DNA of 64,000 nucleotides from an uncultured Parabacteroides sp. GTDB lineage: Bacteria; Bacteroidota; Bacteroidia; Bacteroidales; Tannerellaceae. The translations under genes were made by a program, and so were the position numbers. Positions 45,115-53,981 of the stretch are shown here, piece after piece. The first letter of the stretch is position 1. Each line of letters starts with the position of its first letter. Location: assembly GCF_905196875.1 (NCBI RefSeq), contig NZ_CAJJWO010000021.1, positions 9,953 through 73,952 of the forward strand. Reading direction: 5' to 3'. The notes beneath the pieces were generated by a model, which was not told where the DNA came from, made no database searches, and saw nothing but the letters and a program-made list of their open reading frames with translations.

Positions 45115-45726
45115 ATGAAGAAGTACCTGCAAATCGCGTTGATGATTTTTTGTATATCGGCTGTTTTTACCTCCTGTAAAGACGACGATAATAATGATGA
45201 TGCACTTGTCGAGGCATATAAGTTGGAAAACGAACAGGCTTTCCAGGCAAAAGCCAATGATCCGGATTACATACAAGTAAAAATAACTGGCAGTGGAGAC
45301 GGCTTTGTTTATGCTAAAAAATTAAAGAGCGGCGATGGTCCGGCAATCTATTTTAATAGTCGCGTTACCGTTTACTATAGAGGTTGGTTAGCAAACAGTA
45401 CTCCTGCCGATTACTTTGATAAACGAGAGTATGAAGACGGAGCTCCTTCTAAATTTGCTGTAAGCTCCTATTCGGCGAACTATAGTAGCTATAGCAATCC
45501 TAACGGCTATTCTGCACCGATAACAGGTTGGACAATTGCTTTGCAAAACATGGTTGTAGGTGATAAATGGGAAGTATGGATTCCTTATGGACTAGCTTAC
45601 GGGACAAGCGACCGGAAGGATAATGCCGGAAATGTTACGATTCCTGCATACTCCACTTTAGTTTTTGAAATTGAAGTAATAGAACGGACTGCTGAAGCGG
45701 CTGGTACTACAGATTCCCAAACTTAA
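45115..45726 (+). CDS. FKBP-type peptidyl-prolyl isomerase lipoprotein
   Basis: A 203-residue lipoprotein, lipobox FTSC, followed by an acidic patch (KDDDNNDD). A helical linker leads to an FKBP domain: NSRVTVYYRGWLANSTPADY (start of the barrel), GWTIALQNMVVGDKWEVWIP and YGLAYGTSD, with final strand STLVFEIEVIE. The family isomerises Xaa-Pro bonds; here it would act in the periplasm or on the outer membrane. I used the ATG at 45115; the frame could also start at TTG 45103, which overlaps glyS. Coupling to glyS is positional only. Confidence 0.9.
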   Translation: MKKYLQIALMIFCISAVFTSCKDDDNNDDALVEAYKLENEQAFQAKANDPDYIQVKITGSGDGFVYAKKLKSGDGPAIYFNSRVTVYYRGWLANSTPADYFDKREYEDGAPSKFAVSSYSANYSSYSNPNGYSAPITGWTIALQNMVVGDKWEVWIPYGLAYGTSDRKDNAGNVTIPAYSTLVFEIEVIERTAEAAGTTDSQT

Positions 45727-45747
45727 TAAAAGTTCTAATGACAATAT

Positions 45748-45785
45748 AAAAAGGGTGTTTCATTGATGGTGAAGCACCCTTTTTC
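45748..45785 (+). terminator. Terminator of the glyS-FKBP operon
   Basis: AAAAAGGGTGTTTC (45748-45761) pairs with GAAGCACCCTTTTT (45771-45784) across 9 bases, a 14-bp stem with one G-T pair and a T-run. Confidence 0.9.
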
Positions 45786-45860
45786 TCGTTTTTGTTGGGT
45801 GCTATATTTTTTTTCATCATCTTTGTAAGCGGAACACACAATATATCAGAGATCGACCAT

Positions 45861-48800
45861 ATGAGGAAACCCATTCTATATCTTCTGCTTATGATTTTCT
45901 GCCTGTCGGAGCTTAATGCAGCCGATAGAAAACCATTCAATTATTACTTCTCACATATATCGAGTAAAGACGGCCTGTCGGAAAGCCAGGTCAAAGTAAT
46001 ATTGCAGGACAGCTATGGATTTATGTGGTTCGGAACAAAGAACGGATTGAACCGTTACGACGGGACCTCCATACAAACAATCAATTGCAACGATTATATA
46101 GCCGGAAAAGGCGACCACAACATCTCTGCCCTTTTTGAGGATGAAAACAAAAAGCTTTGGGTAGGAACCGACCGGGGAGTCTATATCTACGATCCGATAT
46201 ATGACCTGTTCACTTTTATAGATATGAAAACCGAAAATGGAGAGCAGATGGATAACTGGGTAGCCAGGATCATCTCCGACCATTCAGGAAACATCTGGAT
46301 ACTGATTCCCGACCAGGGCGTTTTCCGCTACAAAGACGAAAAGTTATCTTATTATGCCATCACCAACAAAGATAATATCAAACGGGAAAGTCCCGGAGCC
46401 ATCTGTGTAAGAGAAAACGGAGACGTATGGATCGGGACAGCCGGCGTCGGCATTTTCCGTTACGACCCGGAAACGGATTCGTTTACCCAATATCATACCG
46501 ACAAAGAGGGAAATACCCTGATGGGAGAATATATCTTTGCCATGTGCGAATACGGCGACTGGATCGCTCTGGCTATCCACGACGGGGAACTCAAGAAATA
46601 TAATCCGGCGACCAACGTCCTGCAAACAGTAAAAGCACCAGGCGTACATCATACGATACTGCGTGATGTAGTTTGCTTTGACAAAGAAAAGCTTTGGGTC
46701 TGTTCGCATGCAGGACTGTTCATTGTCGATGAAGCCCATGGAGAAGTAACCCACCTGAAGGAAGACCTGATGCATTCATACAGTCTTTCGGATAACATCA
46801 TTTTCTGCATCCATAAAGACAGGGAAGGCGGGATTTGGCTCGGCACTAAGTTCGGAGGTGTCAACTACCTGCCGAACAATAAACTACTGTTTGAGAAATA
46901 TGTACCTTCCAGCTCAGAAAAATCTCTCAACACGCGACGTATGCATGAAATCGTTGAAGCGCCCGATGGAAAAATATGGATCGGAACAGAAGATAACGGC
47001 ATTAATATTTTGGATCCGGAAACCGGAGAAGTAACACAACTGCAATATCCCGCAGCTGAACGGCAAAATCATCTGATGACCCACTGTATGACTATACATG
47101 GAAATCAGTTGTATTGCGGTCTGTTCAAACAAGGTTTCGACATCATCGACTTATCCACACAATCGATAAAACATTACAGTCCTCAAAAACTGAACATTGA
47201 CGAAGAAAGCGTCTATGCCCTTTTGGTCGACAGCAAAGGACAAACCTGGCTTGGTAACGGATGGGGATTATACCGATCGGCTCCCGGATCCCTGAATTTC
47301 AATAAAATAAATGAAGTTGGGCTCGACTGGATCTTTCACATAATGGAAGATAGTAAGGGACGAATATGGATCGCTTCCATGGGAAGCGGTATCTGGAAAT
47401 ATACTCCGGATGATAATTCCTACAAAAAATACATTCATGACCCGAAAGATGCGAATAGTCTGAGTTCAAACTCCGTCAGTTCGGTTATGGAAGACAGCAA
47501 AGGACAAATATGGTTGTCTACCGACCGGGGCGGTATCTGCCGATATAATGAAAAGGATAATAACTTCACCGCTTTCTCCAAAAAACAGGGATTGCCCGAT
47601 GATGTAGCTTATAAGATTCTGGAAGACAATAATCATAATTTCTGGTTCGGGACAAACCAGGGACTTGTGAAGTTTAAACCGGAAACCGGAGATATCCGTG
47701 TATTCACCACCCGAGACGGACTGATCGGGAACCAGTTCCATTACAACTCAGGAGTTAAAGCACACGATGGGAAATTTTATTTCGGGACAATAGACGGGTT
47801 GATAGCCTTCAATCCGGACGATGACCGGAAAAATGACTTGATAACTCCCGTTTATATTACTAAATTCAGTATTTACAATCAGGAAGTCACAGTTCACACT
47901 CCCCACTCTCCGTTAAATAAAAGCATCCTGCATACCGACCGGATCGTATTGCCTTACGACCAGTCGAATATAAGTTTTGATGTTGCTATACCTTCTTACT
48001 CGTCCGCACACAACGAATGCTTTTATAAGATGGAACCACTGGATTATAACTGGGTAAAATCGAATAGCAATCAGAATATATCCTATGCCAAGCTGCCTCC
48101 CGGCAATTACATATTCCACGTAAAAGCAACGTTGGAAGAGAACACAGACGACCAGCAGGCCACCTCGCTCCGCATCACCATCCTTCCCCCCTGGTGGCTA
48201 TCGACCTGGGCTTATTTCGTTTACACGATACTGGTGCTATGCCTGATATACGGATGGTTCCGCTGGTATAAACGGCGTAAGGAGCGGCAGCTGGAAGCAA
48301 AGCAAAAACTATTCGAGATTGCCAAAGAGAAAGAGCTCTACGAAGCAAAAGTAGAGTTCTTTACTGAGATCGCCCACGAGGTACGTACACCTTTGACATT
48401 GATCAACGGCCCATTGGAGACAATCCTCGACATGCATATACAGGATAACAAGATCACCCGCAATCTGACCGTGATCGCCCAGAATACGAAACGTTTGCTC
48501 GAACTGACCGGCCAATTGTTGGACTTCCGGAAAGTGGGTGCCAATAAGTTCAAGATGGACTTCACCTGGGTCAATGTCACGACGTTGCTGAAAGATACGA
48601 TCCTGCGCTTCGAACCGACTATCCTGCAACAGGATAAGATACTATCCGTTGACATTCCCGAAGAGGAAATCATGGCAGCCATCGACCAGGAAGCCGTCAT
48701 CAAAATAGTAAGTAACCTGCTGAACAATGCGCTCAAATATGCAGCCCACACGATCCGGATCCGGCTGCAACGGGAAGAAACTACTTTCAGCATTCATATC

Positions 48801-49850
48801 GTCAGCGACGGGAACCGGATACCAGCCGAACTCAGCCAGCAGATATTCGAACCGTTCTACCAGATCAACAAGAAAGAGGGGGGCTCGTCCGGTGCCGGCA
48901 TAGGCTTACCGCTGGCACGTTCGCTGGCCATGCTCCACTCGGGTAAGCTCTGGCTGGACACCGAAGCTTCCGACAATTCATTCGTACTGACACTGCCTCT
49001 TGTCCAGGAAAAAGTCCGTCAACAGGAAAACACCGTCATCCACGAAGATCTCATCTTCCCCGAAGAAGAAACCACTGTCAATGTCGAAGGCAGGAAGTAT
49101 ACGCTTTTGCTTGTAGAAGATAACGAGACGATGCGTTCGTTCCTCACCGAAAAGTTACAGGATCTATTCATCACGGAAACCGCTCCCGATGGAAAAGCCG
49201 CGCTGGAAATCCTGCACGAGCATCCTGTCGATATTGTCGTCAGCGACATTATGATGCCTGTCATGAACGGCCTCGAACTATGTAAGGAGATAAAAGCAGA
49301 TATCGAACTCAGCCATATTCCGGTTATTTTTCTGACAGCCAAAAATGATCTCGACAGTAAGATTAACGGCCTGCGCCTGGGTGCGGAAGCCTATGTTGAG
49401 AAGCCGTTTTCATTCAATTACCTGACAACGCAGATTTTCTCCCTGCTGAACAACCGACAGAAAGAACGGGAGGCTTTCTCCAAACGTCCGTTCTTCCCTG
49501 TCAATAATATACAGATGAACAAAGCCGATAAGGAATTCATGGATCGGATCATCGCTATTATCCACGAAAACATCACGGATGAAAACTTCGGTGTAGAAAA
49601 ATTAGCGGAAATACTTTTTCTGAGTCGCTCCAGCTTGTTGCGTAAAATAAAAGTTTTATCAGGGTTGTCACCCAACGATTTTATCCGACTGATCCGTCTG
49701 AAAAAAGCGGCAGAGTTGATACTCGATGGCAAACACCGGATCGGAGAAATCTGCTATTTGGTCGGTATCAACTCACCTTCTTATTTTAGTAAGATATTTC
49801 AAAAACAGTTTGGTGTGTCCCCAAAAGATTTTGAAAAACAAAGCCAATAA
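45861..49850 (+). CDS. Hybrid two-component system regulator of the alpha-galactoside PUL
   Basis: A single 1329-residue protein joining sensor, kinase, receiver and transcription factor. After a signal/anchor (MRKPILYLLLMIFCLSELNA) come about 14 periplasmic propeller repeats (e.g. SYGFMWFGTKNGLNRYDG). A Y_Y_Y domain and a transmembrane helix near residues 784-805 (WAYFVYTILVLCLIYGWF) follow. The cytoplasmic part has the HisKA box EIAHEVRTPLTL with His839, an ATPase domain (NLLNNALKYA, SGAGIGLPLA), a receiver with Asp1129 in SDIMMP, and an AraC-type HTH ending FGVSPKDFEK. I chose 45861 because the longer frame from 45792 starts close to the previous terminator and spoils the signal. It converges on the PUL, leaving only 8 bp between stop codons. 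Confidence 0.95.
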   Translation: MRKPILYLLLMIFCLSELNAADRKPFNYYFSHISSKDGLSESQVKVILQDSYGFMWFGTKNGLNRYDGTSIQTINCNDYIAGKGDHNISALFEDENKKLWVGTDRGVYIYDPIYDLFTFIDMKTENGEQMDNWVARIISDHSGNIWILIPDQGVFRYKDEKLSYYAITNKDNIKRESPGAICVRENGDVWIGTAGVGIFRYDPETDSFTQYHTDKEGNTLMGEYIFAMCEYGDWIALAIHDGELKKYNPATNVLQTVKAPGVHHTILRDVVCFDKEKLWVCSHAGLFIVDEAHGEVTHLKEDLMHSYSLSDNIIFCIHKDREGGIWLGTKFGGVNYLPNNKLLFEKYVPSSSEKSLNTRRMHEIVEAPDGKIWIGTEDNGINILDPETGEVTQLQYPAAERQNHLMTHCMTIHGNQLYCGLFKQGFDIIDLSTQSIKHYSPQKLNIDEESVYALLVDSKGQTWLGNGWGLYRSAPGSLNFNKINEVGLDWIFHIMEDSKGRIWIASMGSGIWKYTPDDNSYKKYIHDPKDANSLSSNSVSSVMEDSKGQIWLSTDRGGICRYNEKDNNFTAFSKKQGLPDDVAYKILEDNNHNFWFGTNQGLVKFKPETGDIRVFTTRDGLIGNQFHYNSGVKAHDGKFYFGTIDGLIAFNPDDDRKNDLITPVYITKFSIYNQEVTVHTPHSPLNKSILHTDRIVLPYDQSNISFDVAIPSYSSAHNECFYKMEPLDYNWVKSNSNQNISYAKLPPGNYIFHVKATLEENTDDQQATSLRITILPPWWLSTWAYFVYTILVLCLIYGWFRWYKRRKERQLEAKQKLFEIAKEKELYEAKVEFFTEIAHEVRTPLTLINGPLETILDMHIQDNKITRNLTVIAQNTKRLLELTGQLLDFRKVGANKFKMDFTWVNVTTLLKDTILRFEPTILQQDKILSVDIPEEEIMAAIDQEAVIKIVSNLLNNALKYAAHTIRIRLQREETTFSIHIVSDGNRIPAELSQQIFEPFYQINKKEGGSSGAGIGLPLARSLAMLHSGKLWLDTEASDNSFVLTLPLVQEKVRQQENTVIHEDLIFPEEETTVNVEGRKYTLLLVEDNETMRSFLTEKLQDLFITETAPDGKAALEILHEHPVDIVVSDIMMPVMNGLELCKEIKADIELSHIPVIFLTAKNDLDSKINGLRLGAEAYVEKPFSFNYLTTQIFSLLNNRQKEREAFSKRPFFPVNNIQMNKADKEFMDRIIAIIHENITDENFGVEKLAEILFLSRSSLLRKIKVLSGLSPNDFIRLIRLKKAAELILDGKHRIGEICYLVGINSPSYFSKIFQKQFGVSPKDFEKQSQ

Positions 49851-49858
49851 GACAATAA

Positions 49859-52207
49859 TTATTTTATAAACTTCAAGCTCTCAATCTCATGCAGGGATGT
49901 GACTGTCCGAACAAAGAAAATGCCTTCCGGCAGATCGGCAATATTTATCATGTAACAGGTCTGCGGATATAAAACCGGAAACTTTTTTTGCAATATTCCC
50001 TGTGACGAGTAAATAAAAATATCTTTCAAGCCCTTTTCTGTCTGTATAAACAATTGATCATTTCCTACCCAACCAAGGATCTTTTTATTCGGTGCAATAA
50101 GATCAGAAACACCTGTTCCCGAACTTTTCTTTTCTATTCCATATAACTTCACTCCACACCCCGGTAAAGATACAGGGATTTCTTCACCTTGCAATGAGAC
50201 ATCCTGTCCAGTCCACAATTCCTTAATTCCTTTTACATCGGAAGAAACAAGTCCCAGTCTTGACAATTTTATATTTTCCGAGAAGGCCAGATCTTTATAA
50301 TTAAAGACAGCAACATACAAAATATCTTCCGTATCCAGCATAAAAAGGTTCTCGCCACGGTTACGTCCCCAACTATTCTTTCCAGAAGCTTTTGCTCCTT
50401 CTACCGGATAAAAAGATTTGCCGATACGGGCAATTGCATTTACATCGGCATTTGTTGCAAATTCCTCTGCTTTCTTACGGGCAACCGGATCACCGATGCA
50501 GGTTCCTTTCCGGCTGAAGTTATCGCCAAGGATATAAGTACCCGTAATCACTCCCGATGTGATGCGCATACGATTCTCTTCCTCATTATAATTACCTTTA
50601 TGAAGCACCAGGTGGTCGGCATCATTAAAGTTATAAACTTTATCGAGCCACCAGCCGTAAGAAAGACCATTCATTACATATTCCGTATCTTCTTTGGCTC
50701 CCCAGGCATCACAAGTAATACGGCGCGAATTACCATATTGTGCAGGGAATGCAGGGGCGATGGATAAAGCCATGAAGATATCGTCTCCGCACAATTCGGC
50801 CAGATACTGCATACCGCTGTTGTAGGCTTGCACGCCGGTTGTGATATTCTTATCATAATAAGAGTCTGCTTCCAGAATACCATTATTCAGAAAATCGAAC
50901 TTGATATATTTGTAACCGAATTCTTTAAAGCGGTTAATGAAATAACTCATCCGTTCGCGCGTTCCGGGATGGGTCGGATCCATGGCACGGGAGGCAATCT
51001 TTTTAGGCTGTCCGTTTACATATAAATAGGCTTCCCCATACTTATATTTACTTCCTTCGATGGTACGGCTCCCATTTTCGCCCCAGTCGGAGAAAGGCGA
51101 CCAGTAAATACCAGGAACTTGTCCGTTATCGACACACTGTTTGGCGAATGCCCGCAACTGGTAATCGTTCAGATTATCCCAATAGGAATCAAGGATCAAA
51201 TAAGTAGTGCCGTCGTTGGTGAAATTGTTAGGCTGCAAATTCGTGCTGACATAATCGGAAACGTCCAGTGCTCCGGCAAAGTTCAGGTTTTCAGCCATAG
51301 CTCCCCAACTATTCCAGCCAAAGATATTTCCTTTCGACCATTTACGGGGCGGAGTAACCAGCGCATTGGCTTCGCCATAGGTTTCCAAACCTTTACGCCA
51401 ATCGTCAAAGAAACCAATCAGCAGCTTCGGTGATTTCAATTGCGTTCCGGAGATACTGCCATGAGGTTTTGAACCGTTGGCATCAATATCGTGAGTCAGG
51501 CGGTGGCTGATGCCGCCAAAACATTCCAGACGGTTCAGTCGTTGGTTGCCTGAAGTGGAATAACGGATTCCGGTCTTCCAGGTATCGTGTTCCACTGAGC
51601 CGAGTATCAGTCCTTCACGGGTATCACCGCAATAGATGGAGGTCACTTCGAAAGAAACGGAGTCGACCGACAAAGCTAATGAGGAGTAACCAATCCAGGC
51701 ATCATTGTCGAATGGGACAGACAGGACACGGTTGGAAGTGTTTGCACTTAAGAAAGAGTTGGGTGTTTCCGTAACTACCGGGGCAATATAATTGCTCGAT
51801 GTAACGTCGACGGAAACCAGACAAGCTTCTGTCAGGAAATAATTTTTATCGGGGTAGAAATAAAAAAGTTGCTGAAGGGAAGGCTTTCCATCCTGTCCGG
51901 GATACGTAAATGTATATTTATGTCCGACTCCGAAAACATCGTCCACTTCTTCTTCCGAGAAGGCCGGCCGGCCGTATTCCGTACTGCGCAGCAGTCGGTC
52001 TTTGTCTTTGGCCTGAACGAAAACACCCGCCAATATTATTTTTCCCTGGTGAATAAAGTCACAGTTTTTTGTATCATTGTTATAAACGATTTTCCAGTCG
52101 CCGGAGGTTATCACCTGCTGGTCGGCTGCAAAGGTTTCACTTCCCATGAACAGACAGACAAGACAAAAAAGCAGGGTAATTCTTAGTAAATTCTTTTTCA
52201 TGATCAT
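49859..52207 (-). CDS. Clan GH-D glycosidase (GH27/GH36-like) with T9SS-like C-terminal sorting domain
   Basis: A 782-residue exported enzyme with signal peptide ending ETFAA (start at 52207, or the ATG at 52201). The barrel shows FGWNSWGAM, GIYWSPFSDW and KYIKFDFLNNG with the nucleophile-type aspartate. RRITCDAWGAKEDTE has the probable acid/base, by analogy with GH27. Alpha-galactosidase activity is likely but not certain. The last 70 residues are distinct: KDIFIYSSQGILQKKF, NIADLPEGIFFVRTV and SLKFIK follow the pattern of type IX secretion type A sorting domains. It is a paralogue of the lipoprotein encoded at 57102-59099, which lacks this tail. It is last in the operon, after a strong hairpin. 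Confidence 0.85.
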   Translation of the reverse strand: MIMKKNLLRITLLFCLVCLFMGSETFAADQQVITSGDWKIVYNNDTKNCDFIHQGKIILAGVFVQAKDKDRLLRSTEYGRPAFSEEEVDDVFGVGHKYTFTYPGQDGKPSLQQLFYFYPDKNYFLTEACLVSVDVTSSNYIAPVVTETPNSFLSANTSNRVLSVPFDNDAWIGYSSLALSVDSVSFEVTSIYCGDTREGLILGSVEHDTWKTGIRYSTSGNQRLNRLECFGGISHRLTHDIDANGSKPHGSISGTQLKSPKLLIGFFDDWRKGLETYGEANALVTPPRKWSKGNIFGWNSWGAMAENLNFAGALDVSDYVSTNLQPNNFTNDGTTYLILDSYWDNLNDYQLRAFAKQCVDNGQVPGIYWSPFSDWGENGSRTIEGSKYKYGEAYLYVNGQPKKIASRAMDPTHPGTRERMSYFINRFKEFGYKYIKFDFLNNGILEADSYYDKNITTGVQAYNSGMQYLAELCGDDIFMALSIAPAFPAQYGNSRRITCDAWGAKEDTEYVMNGLSYGWWLDKVYNFNDADHLVLHKGNYNEEENRMRITSGVITGTYILGDNFSRKGTCIGDPVARKKAEEFATNADVNAIARIGKSFYPVEGAKASGKNSWGRNRGENLFMLDTEDILYVAVFNYKDLAFSENIKLSRLGLVSSDVKGIKELWTGQDVSLQGEEIPVSLPGCGVKLYGIEKKSSGTGVSDLIAPNKKILGWVGNDQLFIQTEKGLKDIFIYSSQGILQKKFPVLYPQTCYMINIADLPEGIFFVRTVTSLHEIESLKFIK

Positions 52208-52235
52208 ATATATCAGTTTAATGCGGTCAGTAAAT

Positions 52236-52271
52236 AAAGCACCGGGTAAAGTTACGCTTCCCCGGTGCTTT
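52236..52271. terminator. Hairpin between susD and the last glycosidase gene
   Basis: AAAGCACCGGG (52236-52246) and CCCGGTGCTTT (52261-52271) form an 11-bp perfect stem with a 14-nt loop. It is symmetric, so it could work in either direction. It lies within the operon and probably lowers expression of the downstream gene. Confidence 0.75.
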
Positions 52272-52315
52272 CTCCACTTACAATTTATGCCTCTATTAAT
52301 TATCAGCCGAGTACA

Positions 52316-52372
52316 GTTTCCTGATAGTTGTTTGCTTCGGAAGTTCCAGTTCCCTGCGCAGGAAACCGGAAC
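52316..52372. repeat. Array E: degenerate dyad array, word GGAAAC/GTTTCC
   Basis: GTTTCC at 52316, GGAA at 52339, GTTCC at 52349 and GGAAAC at 52361 fall close to an 11-bp register. The two GGAA sites are exactly 22 bp apart. The word is that of array A. It is less regular than arrays A-D and lies directly after the susD stop, so the assignment is tentative. Confidence 0.45.
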
Positions 52373-52382
52373 GGCTTTACTA

Positions 52383-53960
52383 CTACCTGTAACCCGGATT
52401 CTGATCGTCGGAAGTCATGTCCGGATTCTGTTCGATCTCTTCGTTAGGGATCGGGGAGCGGACGGTATAATCCAGGATCGTTCCGGAGCGTTTTGCCCAT
52501 TTGTTGCGTTCCTTGATATATTCGACAAACTTGCCGGTACGGATCAAATCGGCACGGCGCCAGTTCTCACCTAGAAACTCACGGATACGTTCATCGAGTA
52601 TCTTTACACGGAAAGCATCCTGCGACAGACCTGCATCCCACTTCTTATCAGCCGGAATGCTAAAGCCCCAGGCACGGTTGCGCACTTCGTTTACCTTTTC
52701 AACAGCCTGCCCGGTTTGTCCCAATTCGTTCAGACATTCGGCGTAGCTGAGAAGAACATCGGCATAGCGGAGAGCCGGAATATTCTTTCCGGAGTTCCAC
52801 ATATTATTGATGCCCAGGCCGGAATGCTGGTCGGTACGAAAGTCTTCGTATTTCTTTATGTGCGGTTTCAATTCATCATGGTCTTCACCCAGATCTTCCC
52901 AGGCAATACAATCGTAGTTGGGTACTTCGCCGTAATAGGTAAAATCGTAACGGATACTTTCTTCTTTACGAACATCGCCGTCTTCCCAGATACCGCCGTT
53001 TGCAACTGTTTCATAAGCATATTCGGTAACAACGACATGGTCGTAGCCGGCATAATAACATCCGTCGGTCCACCAGTTCTGTGCTACACGCGAACCGATC
53101 TGGAACTGAATCTGATTACGGTTCGGGTTGTTGTTGAACTGAAATTCGTAGATGGATTCGGCCGTATTTGGTTTTTCGTAGTTCCACAGGTCCGCATAAG
53201 GAACCAATTGGTATCCCATCCCCATTACCGTCTCAAAACATTCCTTCGCTTTATTGAAGTCGCGCAGGCCGGTCTCAACCGGAGCAGACATATAGGCTTT
53301 CCCCAGCATGGTATACCCGGCACCGGAAGTAGCACGTCCGGCCGTATTGGTTTTCGGTGCGTATTTAGCGGCCTTCTCGAGGTCGTTGATAATAAACTGC
53401 CATACATCGGTCAACGGCTGGCGTCCATAACCGGTTTCATCCAATTTAGCCAGATCGATGATAGGTATTTCTCCCCAATACATAGCCAGTTCGTAATCGA
53501 CGAATCCACGGATGAAAGAAGCTTCACCCAAAAGTTCAGCCTCTTTTGTCCCTGCCGCCAACTCGGGAGTATCGAGAGCACGGATAATCTTGGCTGCTGC
53601 GGTAACAACCGGGAAACGTTTGTTCCACTGGTCCTTCACCTTGCTGTGAAGCGAGTTCATGTTGGCATCGTAACGGTCCATAGCCGCACCTTCGCCACCT
53701 CCCTTATTCTGAAGCGCACCGCGTTGTATCTCGTCGGTACCGGTCATCAGAAACCAGGCACGTTCGTCCTGGCGGGTATTATCGCGCCAGGTGTTGTATA
53801 TACCCTTTAGGTTCAGTTCGATAAACTCTACATCTGAATAAATCTGTTCTTCCGTCAATGCTTTCTTGTTCTCCTGTGTCAGGAAGTCGGAACAAGAGGT
53901 GGTGATCCCGGCAGTGAGTGCCAAAGCCAGTAATCCGATTAAATTATATCTCTTTTTCAT
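52383..53960 (-). CDS. SusD/RagB-family outer-membrane lipoprotein (alpha-galactoside PUL)
   Basis: A 525-residue lipoprotein, signal MKKRYNLIGLLALALTAGI and lipobox TTSC (Cys23). SusD/RagB marks are LLGEASFIRGFVDYELAMYW, PALRYADVLLSYAECLNELG and ILDERIREFLGENWRRADLI. The C-terminus ends DQNPGYR. It binds the oligosaccharide at the surface above the SusC channel encoded 21 bp upstream. The substrate is inferred to be an alpha-galactoside, from the three clan GH-D enzymes in the operon. Confidence 0.94.
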   Translation of the reverse strand: MKKRYNLIGLLALALTAGITTSCSDFLTQENKKALTEEQIYSDVEFIELNLKGIYNTWRDNTRQDERAWFLMTGTDEIQRGALQNKGGGEGAAMDRYDANMNSLHSKVKDQWNKRFPVVTAAAKIIRALDTPELAAGTKEAELLGEASFIRGFVDYELAMYWGEIPIIDLAKLDETGYGRQPLTDVWQFIINDLEKAAKYAPKTNTAGRATSGAGYTMLGKAYMSAPVETGLRDFNKAKECFETVMGMGYQLVPYADLWNYEKPNTAESIYEFQFNNNPNRNQIQFQIGSRVAQNWWTDGCYYAGYDHVVVTEYAYETVANGGIWEDGDVRKEESIRYDFTYYGEVPNYDCIAWEDLGEDHDELKPHIKKYEDFRTDQHSGLGINNMWNSGKNIPALRYADVLLSYAECLNELGQTGQAVEKVNEVRNRAWGFSIPADKKWDAGLSQDAFRVKILDERIREFLGENWRRADLIRTGKFVEYIKERNKWAKRSGTILDYTVRSPIPNEEIEQNPDMTSDDQNPGYR

Positions 53961-53981
53961 AATTGTTTCCTATTTATGCCG

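Noticed and set aside
48720..48900. Hybrid regulator kinase lacking a standard G1 box (DGNRIP instead of DxGxG)
   Set aside because: Variant G1 boxes of the DGxxIP type occur in this family, and the N box, F box and G2 box are intact, so loss of kinase activity is not supported.
52716..53810. 364-codon plus-strand frame opposite susD
   Set aside because: Antisense shadow of a well-supported SusD gene; composition is mirror-coded and shows no domain.
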